In this document: piece by piece, positions 40,617 to 48,828 of the stretch | How the letters are laid out: each line of letters opens with the position of its first letter | Numbering within the stretch: position 1 is the stretch's first letter | Assembly (NCBI GenBank): GCA_019637155.1 | Contig: JAHBWE010000001.1 | Coordinates: forward strand, 835,257 to 899,256 | Source: Labilithrix sp. | GTDB taxonomy: Bacteria; Myxococcota_A; Polyangia; Polyangiales; Polyangiaceae | Reading direction: 5' to 3' | DNA: 64,000 nt | Notes under the pieces: model-generated | The model's database searches: none | Told to the model about the DNA's origin: nothing | What the model saw: only the letters and a program-made list of their open reading frames with translations | Position numbers and translations under genes: made by a program

Positions 40617-42362
40617 TCACGCCGCGCGGACGTCGATCAGCCGGAAGGCGTCCACGTCCATCAAGCCACGGTCGGTGAGCTTGAGGCTGGGGATGACGGG
40701 GAGAGAGAGGAACGCGAGCTGCAAGAACGGCTCCGGCAAGAAGCATCCGATCGCGGCGCTGGCCGCGCGAAGCTCCTGGAGTGAACGCGCAATCGTGGCG
40801 GGTTCTGCGAGCGACATCAAACCTCCGAGCGGCAATGGCAGCCGCGCGATCACGTTGCCCCCCTGGACCACCACGAATCCTCCGCCAACCTCGGCCAGCG
40901 ACGCAAGGGCCACCCGCATGTCACGCGGCTCTTTTCCGACGACGACCAGGTTGTGGGAATCGTGTCCTACGCTGGAACCAATCGCTCCGTCGATCTCGCC
41001 GAACCCGTGGACATACCCGTTCGCCGGCTTGCCTCCCTTGCCGTACCGCTCCAGCACCGAGAGCCGGCGGATCCCGGCGCCGTCGCTCGGCGCGACCTGC
41101 CGGTCGGTCAAGATGCGCCCTGCCCGTACCCCGATGACGTGGACCATCCCCGCCGGTCCGACCAGGTCCACCTCCTCCGGGATCGCCGCGCGGACGGTGT
41201 TGGGCGGGGTGCTCACGGCGGGGGAGGGGAGATCGAGCTCGCCGGCGAAGCGCCCGCCGACGAGCACGTCGCGGATCGCGCACGTCGCCGCGTCGTCGAG
41301 GACGACGAGGTCGGCGCGGAAGCCCGGCGCGATCGCGCCGATGCGCTCGCCCCCACGCGCCGGCCCGGCGAGGCCGTAGTGACGCGCGACCGACCACGAC
41401 GCCGCGCGGTACGCGACCTCGGGCGCGACGCCCTTCCGGATCGCGCCGCGGATCAGGAAGTCGAGGTGCCCTTCGTGGGCGATGTCGAGCGGGTTCCGAT
41501 CGTCGGTGCAGAACCCGACGCTGGTCGACGTCGCGAGGGTGAGGAGCGGCGCGAGCGCGTCGAGGTCCTTCGCGACGCTGCCCTCGCGGATCCACACCGC
41601 GATGCCGTTCCGAAGCTTCTCTTGCGCCTCACCGAGCTCGGAGCTCTCGTGGCACGAGGTGATGCCGGCGCACGCATAGGCGGAGAGCGCGCGCCCGGTG
41701 ACGAGCGGCGCGTGCCCGTCGAGCGGGCGCCCGTCGAAGGCGACGAGCTTGTCGATCACGAGCGGGTCGCCGGAGAGGACGCCGGGGACGTTCATGACCT
41801 CCGCGAGCCCGAGCGCCTGCGCGTGCCCGAGGAGCGGCGCGAGCGCGGCGGCGTCGAGCGTGCCCCCGCCGTTGGTCTCGAACTCGGTCGCGGGGACGCA
41901 CGAGCTGACCATCACGCGGAGGTCGAGGCCGTGTGAATCACACGGCACGCGCTCCCGAAGGTCGCGCAGCCCGCCGCGGATGCGCGCGGCGGCGTCGAGG
42001 AAGAACTGGATGCCGGGGACGCCGAGCACGTTCGCGAGCTCGTGCGGATCGCAGACCGCGGTCGTCGTGCCCTTCGGCAGCACCGCGCGCTGAAAGCTCT
42101 CCGGTACGAGGAGCGAGCTCTCGAGGTGGACGTGCGCGTCGATGAACCCAGGCACGACGTGCGCCCCGCGCGCGTCGATCTCGCGCTTCCCTTTCAGCCC
42201 CGGCGCCGTCCCGACGACGACCCCATCCGCGATCGCGAGGTCCCCCTCCACGAACGCGCACGAGAACACGTCCAGCCACCGAACCCCCTTGAGGACGAGG
42301 TCACAAGGCTCGGCACCCTGAGCAGCGCGAAGACGTCGGCGGATCACATCAGCGAGCGACAT
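40617..42362 (-). CDS. ade: Adenine deaminase
   Basis: A 581-aa metal-dependent amidohydrolase that converts adenine to hypoxanthine (purine salvage). Signatures: GFIDAHVHLESSLL (metal HxH and the carboxylate), CDPHELANVLG, a middle ITSCHESSELGEA, FCTDDRNPLDIAHEGHLDF, and the C-terminal adenine deaminase domain (GSSVGHDSHNLVVVG, EVGGGFVVVQGG). Length and order fit the Ade family. ATG 42362 has TACGCT 7 nt upstream. It heads a six-gene minus-strand run down to 33793. Confidence 0.93.
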   Translation of the reverse strand: MSLADVIRRRLRAAQGAEPCDLVLKGVRWLDVFSCAFVEGDLAIADGVVVGTAPGLKGKREIDARGAHVVPGFIDAHVHLESSLLVPESFQRAVLPKGTTTAVCDPHELANVLGVPGIQFFLDAAARIRGGLRDLRERVPCDSHGLDLRVMVSSCVPATEFETNGGGTLDAAALAPLLGHAQALGLAEVMNVPGVLSGDPLVIDKLVAFDGRPLDGHAPLVTGRALSAYACAGITSCHESSELGEAQEKLRNGIAVWIREGSVAKDLDALAPLLTLATSTSVGFCTDDRNPLDIAHEGHLDFLIRGAIRKGVAPEVAYRAASWSVARHYGLAGPARGGERIGAIAPGFRADLVVLDDAATCAIRDVLVGGRFAGELDLPSPAVSTPPNTVRAAIPEEVDLVGPAGMVHVIGVRAGRILTDRQVAPSDGAGIRRLSVLERYGKGGKPANGYVHGFGEIDGAIGSSVGHDSHNLVVVGKEPRDMRVALASLAEVGGGFVVVQGGNVIARLPLPLGGLMSLAEPATIARSLQELRAASAAIGCFLPEPFLQLAFLSLPVIPSLKLTDRGLMDVDAFRLIDVRAA

Positions 42363-42851
42363 GTCTCCGAGCGTAGCGCGGGCAAAGGACCCGCCGATCG
42401 CTTTACCTCCGCAAGGAGACGCACGCCCGCCCGAGCGAGACACACGCGCTCGCGCATGCGCCGCTCCGACGTCGACGCCCTGGTAGGCGGCCATGAGCGA
42501 TCCGGCCGCCGTCAACCTGCCCCACGACGCGATGGCGAAGCCCCAACGTCGAGAACGATCCGCGCCGGTGCGGATCGCGTGGTGTGCCGGCCTCCGAGCA
42601 CCCTATGCCCCCGAGGCAAGCCAGCGATGGGCAGCTCATTGCCTTTTGTGCCATTGCGTTGCCCAGACCGGCGCCGGGCGACCGGACGGCGCTCGGTGTC
42701 GCGGTCCATCACGCAACGACGATGCGTAGCGAAAAGGCAGATCCTCGCGACGCCGCATACCGAAGGCGTCGCAGCGTGCTGGAGAGTCGTGCACGCCTAA
42801 AAAACGAGCACGTGGATGCCGCGTCCCATCGCGGTGGCGGCGGCGAGCTGC
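42363..42851. other. 489-bp region without a convincing gene
   Basis: Only short frames without family features are seen. The stretch 42530-42565 (GCGAAGCCCC AACGTCGAG) resembles the terminal part of the multi-hairpin element at 21490-21515, so a decayed repeat is likely. GATCCGCGCCGGTGCGGATC is an inverted repeat at about 42559. The base composition is slightly lower in GC than in neighbouring genes. Confidence 0.5.
42370..42375 (-). promoter_or_regulatory. -10-like TACGCT, 7 nt before ade ATG
   Basis: TACGCT on the minus strand is followed by 7 nt and ATG 42362. A weak match to consensus, but with the same geometry as other leaderless candidates. Confidence 0.35.
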
Positions 42852-43211
42852 TCAGTCGGCGTGGAGGCGTGGCGCGTGGTACGTGCCGTCGAGGTACGTG
42901 CTGTTCGAGGCGACGGCGTCGCGGACGAGCACATGAAGGAGGGGGTCGACCGCACGAAGCTCGTCGACGGAGATGCCGTCGGCGACCAGCGTGCCGTCGG
43001 TCTTTTGGACGATGACGCGCTCGCCGGTCAGGATCGATACCTTCGCGTCGTGGGTCACGAGCGTCGCGAGGACGAGGCCCTTCGTCTTCGCCTTCGTCGG
43101 CGCGGGCTCCAGCGTCGCTGGCGGGGTCGGCTCGACGCTCGATGCGTCGTCGGCGCGATGAGTGCAGGCCGCGAGAGCGAAGGCGAGGAAGGCGGCGACG
43201 GCGGTGCGCAT
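42852..43211 (-). CDS. Small lipoprotein of unknown function
   Basis: A 119-aa lipoprotein: signal peptide with lipobox LAAC (Cys16), a Pro/Thr linker (about 25-45), and a small beta-rich domain (VLATLVTHDAKVSILTGERVIVQ, SVDELRAVDPLLHVLVRDAV). No family recognised. ATG 43211 is separated by 6 nt from a palindromic -10 shared with the divergent gene at 43233. Confidence 0.7.
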   Translation of the reverse strand: MRTAVAAFLAFALAACTHRADDASSVEPTPPATLEPAPTKAKTKGLVLATLVTHDAKVSILTGERVIVQKTDGTLVADGISVDELRAVDPLLHVLVRDAVASNSTYLDGTYHAPRLHAD

Positions 43212-43217
43212 GCCCGG

Positions 43218-43225
43218 AGTATACT
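43218..43225. promoter_or_regulatory. Palindromic shared -10 (AGTATACT) for a divergent gene pair
   Basis: TATACT reads on both strands within the 8-bp palindrome. On plus, 43220-43225 lies 7 nt before GTG 43233; on minus, 43223-43218 lies 6 nt before ATG 43211. The two start codons are only 21 bp apart, so both transcripts would be leaderless and polymerase binding mutually exclusive. Confidence 0.55.
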
Positions 43226-43232
43226 GCGGCGC

Positions 43233-43493
43233 GTGGCGGACGACACGAACGCCTTCGACGACGCCGCGATCGAGCGCCTCCGCCTCGCGGCGGAAGAGGT
43301 CGCGTGGCTGACCGGCCGCGGCTATCCGCTCGCGGACGTCGGCGCGTTCGTCGCGACGCACCATCGGCTCCGCAAGGAGAAGCAGATCGTCACCGGCGAC
43401 GCCGACACCCTCGACGCCTGCGCGGCGTGGTTCAACCTGAGCGGCCCGATCGTGCAAGCGCTGCCCGGCGCGAAGGTCGTGCGCCTGCAGTGA
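43233..43493 (+). CDS. Short DUF434-like protein
   Basis: An 86-aa protein. IERLRLAAEEVAWLTGRGYPLADVGAFVATHHRLRKEKQ fits the start of DUF434 (D-L-x-Y-L-x-x-RGYP-x-x-A-L-x-x-VG-x-x-x-x-L). Complete DUF434 proteins are about 200 aa or more with a second domain; here it ends after 86 residues, so it is either a short form or a truncated remnant. GTG 43233 is apparently leaderless. The next gene begins on the opposite strand without a gap. Confidence 0.6.
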   Translation: MADDTNAFDDAAIERLRLAAEEVAWLTGRGYPLADVGAFVATHHRLRKEKQIVTGDADTLDACAAWFNLSGPIVQALPGAKVVRLQ

Positions 43494-44105
43494 TCACGGA
43501 CACGCGTCGGCGCCGCTCTTCGTCTTGCGGAGGTGATCGAAGTCGAAGGCGCGACCGGCGTCCGGCGGCGGGGGGATGCGCAGCGTGTCGGCGCCGGAGT
43601 CGTCGTCCCGCGCGATGGTCCAGCGTGCCGCGATCCTCGTCGTTCGCGAGACGCCGGTGTTGAAGAGCTCCAGCGACCAGCGCGGCTCCTTGCTCGATAG
43701 TTTGCTCCACCGCGTGTCGATCGCGTCGCCGTAGAACGTCGTCGTCACCGAGCCTCCTTCGATCGCGCGCGCCGTGATCGCGAAGCCGCCGCGCACGTCG
43801 TAGCACTCGCAGTCGTAGCAGTCGCAGCCGAGGTCCGTCTCCTCGTACGTGAGCGTCTCGTCCTTCCCCTCCCGCGTGTGGTCGTGGCAAGGCAGCTTGC
43901 ACGTGTCGTTCGCGCAGAAGCTCTGCGTGCGGTCGTCGCAGATCGTGATCGCGACGCCGTCGGTCTCCCACGTGCCCGTCACGCGCGCCACCGCGTCGCG
44001 ATCCAGCTCCGCCGTGTGCACCGCGCTCCTCTTCTCCGAGCTCGAGCAGCTCCCGACGATCCCGACCACGATGCAGCCTCGCAAGACGAGGGGCGCGACG
44101 CGCAT
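43494..44105 (-). CDS. Cysteine-rich lipoprotein
   Basis: A 203-aa lipoprotein: lipobox VGSC (Cys20), then a domain with a cluster of cysteines (CDDRTQSFCANDTCKLPC and later CDCYDCECYD) likely forming disulfides or a metal site, followed by a beta-rich C-terminal part. No known family. Its start ATG 44105 is 18 bp from the divergent phosphoesterase start. Confidence 0.7.
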   Translation of the reverse strand: MRVAPLVLRGCIVVGIVGSCSSSEKRSAVHTAELDRDAVARVTGTWETDGVAITICDDRTQSFCANDTCKLPCHDHTREGKDETLTYEETDLGCDCYDCECYDVRGGFAITARAIEGGSVTTTFYGDAIDTRWSKLSSKEPRWSLELFNTGVSRTTRIAARWTIARDDDSGADTLRIPPPPDAGRAFDFDHLRKTKSGADACP

Positions 44106-44109
44106 GCGC

Positions 44110-44115
44110 TATTCT
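44110..44115 (+). promoter_or_regulatory. -10 element TATTCT, 8 nt before GTG 44124
   Basis: TATTCT, 8 nt, then the GTG of the metallophosphoesterase gene. The whole divergent intergenic region is only 18 bp, so the opposite gene's promoter must overlap. Confidence 0.5.
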
Positions 44116-44123
44116 GACCCCGC

Positions 44124-44927
44124 GTGCGCCTCCTCGCCGTCAGCGATCTTCACGTCCGCCAGCCGCAGAACCGTCGCTTCGTGGAGGAGATGGCCCCTTC
44201 GCGCGGGGATTGGCTGATCCTGGGCGGCGATCTCGGGGAGTCGGAGGCCGATCTGAAATTCGTCTTCGAGGCCCTCGCTCCGCGCTTCGCGCGCCTCGTC
44301 TGGGTCCCCGGAAACCACGAGCTCTGGAGCCTCGACCCCGCCGAGCCGCGCGGCGAGGAGCGCTACGAGCGCCTCGTCGCGCTCGCGCGTCGCTACGACG
44401 TGCTCACGCCGGAGGACGACTACGCGCCCTGGCCCGAGGACCCGCGCCTCGTCGTCGCGCCGCTGTTCCTCCTCTACGACTACTCGTTCCGCCCCGACGA
44501 CGTCGCCGATCCGATCGCGTGGGCGGCGGAGGAGGGCATCAAGTGCGCGGACGAGATCTACCTCCGGCCCGATCCGTACCCGTCGCGCGCGGCGTGGTGC
44601 GCGGCGCGCTGCGACCGCACCGAGGCGCGGCTCGCGGCGCTCTCGCCGGACACGAGCACCGTCCTCGTGAACCACTTCCCGCTCCGCCAGGCCCACGCGC
44701 ACCTCCCGCTCGTCCCGCGCTTCTCGATCTGGTGCGGGACGCGGCGGACCGAGGACTGGCACCGGCGGTTCCGCGCGCGCGCGGTCGTCTTCGGGCACCT
44801 CCACATCCGGCAGGAGCGCGTCGTCGACGGCGTCACCTTCCACGAGGTGTCGCTCGGCTACCGGCGGCAGTGGAACGAAGAGCACCCCGCGCGCTACGTG
44901 CGCCAGGTGTGGCCGCCGGTCGATTAG
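44124..44927 (+). CDS. Calcineurin-type metallophosphoesterase
   Basis: A 267-aa phosphoesterase. Metal-binding motifs in order: LLAVSDLHVR (D-x-H), LILGGDLGE (GD-x-x-), VWVPGNHELW (GNHE), a middle LVNHFPLR (H), and VVFGHLHIRQER (GH-x-H). The length and single-domain form resemble small bacterial metallophosphoesterases. Cytoplasmic. GTG 44124. The stop is 1 bp from the stop of the convergent lipoprotein gene. Substrate unknown (nucleotide, sugar phosphate or protein). Confidence 0.88.
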   Translation: MRLLAVSDLHVRQPQNRRFVEEMAPSRGDWLILGGDLGESEADLKFVFEALAPRFARLVWVPGNHELWSLDPAEPRGEERYERLVALARRYDVLTPEDDYAPWPEDPRLVVAPLFLLYDYSFRPDDVADPIAWAAEEGIKCADEIYLRPDPYPSRAAWCAARCDRTEARLAALSPDTSTVLVNHFPLRQAHAHLPLVPRFSIWCGTRRTEDWHRRFRARAVVFGHLHIRQERVVDGVTFHEVSLGYRRQWNEEHPARYVRQVWPPVD

Positions 44928-44928
44928 C

Positions 44929-46266
44929 TCACTCGGGCTCGGTCGCGACGACGTCCTCGATCATCAGCTGCTTCGAGCTCTTGTCGATGCGGACGTGGCG
45001 CGTGAACGTCGACACCTTGCCGTCGCCGTCGAGGTCGCCGCGCGCGACGAGGTCCGCCGTCTGGCCGTCCTTCGCCGCGATCACCTCGTACTGGTAGAAG
45101 CTCGGCGTCTCGACCGACCAACCCACCGCGCTCCATGCCTTCCAGCTGTCGGCCGGGGACGTGAGCGCCGCCCTCTTCGGCACCGTGCTCGGGACGGCGG
45201 GGAACGAGACGAGCTTCGTCTTCGCCGCGAACGGGCTCTTCGGGTCCTTCGACTCCCACGCCTCCGCGAGCTTGCCCGCGAGGTGGTTCAGGTTCGCGCG
45301 CGCCTCCTCCGTGCGCACGCGCATCTTCATCGTGCGCAGCGTGCTGGTGACGAGGCCCATGAAGTCGGTGAGGTCGCGGACCTGCGCCTCGATCGGCTCT
45401 TCGAGCTCGATGCGGATCGACGCGCGCGCGGCGCGGTGGCTCGCGACGAGGTTCCGCGCGATGCGCGACACGAGGCGCTGCTGCTCCGGCGTCGCCTTGC
45501 TCTCCGCCGAGATCGCGGGCGCGAGCTCGGTCGGGCGCTCGAGCATCTCGTGGATCTTGCGCGCCTCGTCGTCGCTGTCGAAGGTGAGCTCGACCCGCGC
45601 CGTGAACCGATCCTCCGTCGAGGCGGCGACGAGGCGGAGGTCGCGCACGTTGTCGCGATCGTCGATCGTCACGACCTCGTCGCCGTCGAGGCTGACCGGC
45701 ACGAGGCCGTCGCCGCCCGCCGCGAGCGCGAGCTTCACCATCTCCGGGTGCCCGCACGCGAGCCAGCCCGGCGTCGTCGCGCACGCGCGCCCGTTCTCCT
45801 TGAACGCCCACGCCTTCGTCGTCCCTTCGATCATGAGCTCGCTCGCGAGCTGGGCGTCCGGCGTGCACGTGCTCTCGAGCGTGTGATCGGGGACGCGGAC
45901 GACCGCGACCCAGCCGCGCTGTCCGTCGCCGACGAGGATCTCCTTCGCGCCGCCGACGATCGAGTCGACGCACGCGCGGTCGACGCCGGCGACGTCTTTC
46001 GCCCACCACGCGAGGCTCGTGGCGACGCCCTGCACGAGCTCCGGCTTCGCGAGGAGCGCGAGGTCGGAGTAGGCGAGCGTCGTGATCTCCTCGTTCGCGG
46101 CGTAGGGGAAGCGGACCGCGATCTCCTTCGAAGGCGTGCGCTGCGCGACGGGCTTCGCGCCCTCGATCGTCGCGGGCGGCATTTGCATCACCGGCGGGGG
46201 CGGCTTGGGCGCGCAGCCGAGCGAGACGGATCCGAGGGCAGCAGCGAGGAGGTGGGCGCGACGCAT
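44929..46266 (-). CDS. Large lipoprotein with pilin-like C-terminal motif
   Basis: A 445-aa lipoprotein: lipobox VSLGC (Cys18), a Pro-rich linker, and a mixed alpha/beta body (about 45-320) containing four Cys. The C-terminal quarter has WSVETPSFYQYEVIAAKDG and ARGDLDGDGKVSTFTRHVRID, resembling the C-terminal calcium loop of myxobacterial type IV pilin-like proteins, though the N-terminal pilin helix is absent. Function unknown. TAGACT lies 11 nt before ATG 46266. Confidence 0.65.
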   Translation of the reverse strand: MRRAHLLAAALGSVSLGCAPKPPPPVMQMPPATIEGAKPVAQRTPSKEIAVRFPYAANEEITTLAYSDLALLAKPELVQGVATSLAWWAKDVAGVDRACVDSIVGGAKEILVGDGQRGWVAVVRVPDHTLESTCTPDAQLASELMIEGTTKAWAFKENGRACATTPGWLACGHPEMVKLALAAGGDGLVPVSLDGDEVVTIDDRDNVRDLRLVAASTEDRFTARVELTFDSDDEARKIHEMLERPTELAPAISAESKATPEQQRLVSRIARNLVASHRAARASIRIELEEPIEAQVRDLTDFMGLVTSTLRTMKMRVRTEEARANLNHLAGKLAEAWESKDPKSPFAAKTKLVSFPAVPSTVPKRAALTSPADSWKAWSAVGWSVETPSFYQYEVIAAKDGQTADLVARGDLDGDGKVSTFTRHVRIDKSSKQLMIEDVVATEPE

Positions 46267-46291
46267 GTTCGCGCGCGAGTCTATCGCTCTT

Positions 46292-47800
46292 TCACGGCGC
46301 CGGGAGCCGTACCTCGAACGAGGCGCCGCGGGAAGCGTCGCGGAGCGTGATCGTCCCGCCGTGGGCCTCGATGAAGCGGCGGGCGGTGACGAGGCCGAGG
46401 CCGATGCCGCTCGGCTTCGAGCTGTGGAGCGGCTCGAAGAGGTGGGCGCGCACCTGCGGGCTGATGCCGGTGCCGTCGTCGGCGACGATGATCGAGACCG
46501 CGCCCGCGGGATCGGTCGAGAGCGAGACGCGGAGCTCGCCGCCGTTCGGCATCGCCTCGACGCCGTTGCGAACGAGGTTCGACAGCGCGCCGGTCAGCTG
46601 GTCGGCGTCGACGTCGCGCGTCACCGGATCGTCGGTCGGCAGCTGGCAGACGACGCGCACGTTCGGCGGGATCCAGTCCGCGGCGAGGAGGCGCTCGAGC
46701 AGCTCGACGATCGAGGCGGGGTGCCGATCGGGGGTGCGCACGCGCGCGTAGTCGAGGAGCCCGGTGATGATGATGTTCGCGTGCCGGACCTCGTCGTGGA
46801 TGATGCGGATCGCGTCGTCGACGTTCGAGTGCTGCGGCGCGACGAGGTGGCGCTTCAGGACGTAGGTCGCGTTCAAGATCGCGGCGAGCGGGTTCCTGAT
46901 CTGGTGCGCGACGCCGCCCGCGAGCTGACCGAGGATCGCGAGGCGCTCCTGGCGGACGAGGTTCTGCTGCGCCTCGCGGAGCTCCTGCGTGCGCTCGTGC
47001 ACGCGTTGCTCGAGCTCGATGTGCGCGAGCTTGCGCGCGGTGATGTCGTGCGCGATGCCGGTCGTGCCGAGGACGTTGCCGTGGTCGTCGAGGATGCGGG
47101 TCTTGACCGTCTCGATCCAGTAGCGCTGGTTCGTCGCGAGGTTCTCGAACTCCTCCTCGACGAACTTGTGCTTCCCGGTCTGCATGACCTCGTTGTCGTC
47201 GGCGACGTAGCCCTCCGCGAGCTCGCGCGGCCAGATGTCGAAGTCGGTGAGCCCGATCACGTCCTCCACCTTCGTCCGCCCGGCCGCCTCCGCGAGCCGC
47301 TGGTTGACGAGGACGAAGCGGCCCTCCTTGTCCTTGAGCCACGCGATGTCGGGGATGTTGTCGAGGATCGCCTTGCGCTGCCCCTCCGCCTCGCGGAGCT
47401 GCGCGTCGCGGCGGCGCTGCTGCGTCACGTCGCGGAAGAGGACCGCCGCCCCGCGGATGCGGCCGTCCGCGCCGCGGAGCGCGGTGCTGCTCAGGAGCAA
47501 GTGGACGCCGTTCGGGCGCCCCGCGCGCACGAACATCGGCACGTCGCGCGAGTCTTCGCCCTGCAGCGCGCGGAGGAGCGGGAAGTCCTCGGCGGGGAAG
47601 GGGGTGCGCTCGTCGGCGCGGAAGATGCCGTAGCGATCGGTCCAGCGCGACGGATCGGGCTCGAGGTCGCGCACGCCCATGCGGTCCGCGGCGGGGTTCG
47701 TGTACACGGGCCGCGCGTCTTCGTCGACGACGAGGAGGGCGTCGTCCATGCGCGCGATGGCCTCGAGCGCCCAGGCGTGCTCGGTGCTCCCGATCTTCAC
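46292..47800 (-). CDS. PAS-PAS sensor histidine kinase
   Basis: A 502-aa soluble histidine kinase. It has PAS 1 (about 12-125), PAS 2 (about 140-258), a coiled linker, HisKA with phospho-acceptor His299 (GGVAHQIRNPLAAI), and HATPase_c with N-box (LSNLVRNGVEAM), VADDGTGISP and SGIGLGLVTARR. No membrane helix. GTG 47800 overlaps the cydB TGA by 4 nt, so it is translated with the cytochrome bd oxidase. The PAS domains may sense redox state or oxygen. No response regulator is adjacent. Confidence 0.88.
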   Translation of the reverse strand: MKIGSTEHAWALEAIARMDDALLVVDEDARPVYTNPAADRMGVRDLEPDPSRWTDRYGIFRADERTPFPAEDFPLLRALQGEDSRDVPMFVRAGRPNGVHLLLSSTALRGADGRIRGAAVLFRDVTQQRRRDAQLREAEGQRKAILDNIPDIAWLKDKEGRFVLVNQRLAEAAGRTKVEDVIGLTDFDIWPRELAEGYVADDNEVMQTGKHKFVEEEFENLATNQRYWIETVKTRILDDHGNVLGTTGIAHDITARKLAHIELEQRVHERTQELREAQQNLVRQERLAILGQLAGGVAHQIRNPLAAILNATYVLKRHLVAPQHSNVDDAIRIIHDEVRHANIIITGLLDYARVRTPDRHPASIVELLERLLAADWIPPNVRVVCQLPTDDPVTRDVDADQLTGALSNLVRNGVEAMPNGGELRVSLSTDPAGAVSIIVADDGTGISPQVRAHLFEPLHSSKPSGIGLGLVTARRFIEAHGGTITLRDASRGASFEVRLPAP

Positions 47801-48828
47801 TCCGCCGCCGATGCTACACGTTTGCGCGCGAAGAAGCGGCGGTGTGCGTACGTCGAGTACGCGACGACGAGCGCCATGCCGGGGAGCCACCACGCGAGGC
47901 CGATCGTGAGGCCGTACGGCTCGGCGGCCGCGTCGGCGGCGAGCACGCTCCGCGACGCGATCCGCGCGACGAGCCCGTAGGGGTACACGCCGACGCACGC
48001 GCAGCCGAAGAGCCCGATCAGCGTGGCCGACGACGCGCGGTAGGCGTTCTCGCCCGCGAGCCGCGCCGAGAGCGCGGTGCCGCCGGCGGCGAGGAGCCCG
48101 AAGACGGCCGTCCACGGGCGCGCGGCGAGGCCGGCGATCACGTTGGGCTGGATGCGGAACGTCGCGAAGGTCGCGACCGCGGGCAGGACGGCGGCGGGGG
48201 CGAGGAGCTTCGCCGCGACGGCGCGGGCGCGCTCGGCCACGCTCTCGTCCTCGGCGCGGACCGCGAGGCGGAGCGCGCCGTGCCGCGCGATGACGGCGAT
48301 CGCCGCCGCGCCGACGAGGAGCGTGTACCAGTCGAGGATGCCGACGTCGTCGCCGACGCCGAGGTCGGTCCAGAGCGGCGCGAAGAAGTCGCCGTTCTCG
48401 TCGACCGAGACGCCGCGCACGACGTTGCCGATCGCGGCGCCGAAGAACAAGACGAGCAGCGTCGACGCGAAGAAGAAGCCGCCGTCCCAGAGCTCGTTCC
48501 AGAGCGGCTGATCGAGCTTGTGCCGCATCTCGATCGCGACGCCGCGGAGGGCGAGGAGCCAGAGCACGATCATGACCGGGAGGTAGAAGCCGCTCACGAA
48601 CGCGGGGAAGAGGCGCGGGAAGGCGAGGTAGAGCGTGGCGCCGCCGGTGATGAGGTAGACCTCGTTGCCGTCCCAGAACGGCAGGATCGTCTTCAGCACC
48701 TCGTGCTTCTCGTGATCCGTCTTCGCGACGAACGGCGAGACGATGCCGGCGCCGAGGTCGTAGCCGTCGAGCACGACGTACGCGGCGAAGGTCGCGCACG
48801 TGAGGAAGAACCAGAGGTCCTGGATCAC
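47797..48828 (-). CDS. cydB: Cytochrome bd oxidase subunit II
   Basis: A 343-aa inner-membrane subunit with nine predicted helices, pairing with CydA in quinol oxidation. N-terminal IQDLWFFLTCATFAAYVVLDGYDLGAG and FWDGNEVYLITGG are typical CydB motifs. GTG 48828 overlaps the cydA stop, and the TGA overlaps the kinase start; both are 4-nt GTGA junctions. Confidence 0.93.
   Translation of the reverse strand: MIQDLWFFLTCATFAAYVVLDGYDLGAGIVSPFVAKTDHEKHEVLKTILPFWDGNEVYLITGGATLYLAFPRLFPAFVSGFYLPVMIVLWLLALRGVAIEMRHKLDQPLWNELWDGGFFFASTLLVLFFGAAIGNVVRGVSVDENGDFFAPLWTDLGVGDDVGILDWYTLLVGAAAIAVIARHGALRLAVRAEDESVAERARAVAAKLLAPAAVLPAVATFATFRIQPNVIAGLAARPWTAVFGLLAAGGTALSARLAGENAYRASSATLIGLFGCACVGVYPYGLVARIASRSVLAADAAAEPYGLTIGLAWWLPGMALVVAYSTYAHRRFFARKRVASAAE

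Noticed and set aside
42493..42800. Possible small genes in the 489-bp gap after ade
   Set aside because: Short frames lack ribosome-binding or leaderless signals, and their translations are not protein-like.
44929..45100. Type IV pilin gene (GDLDGDGK motif)
   Set aside because: The N-terminal pilin signal and hydrophobic helix are missing; the protein has a lipobox instead.
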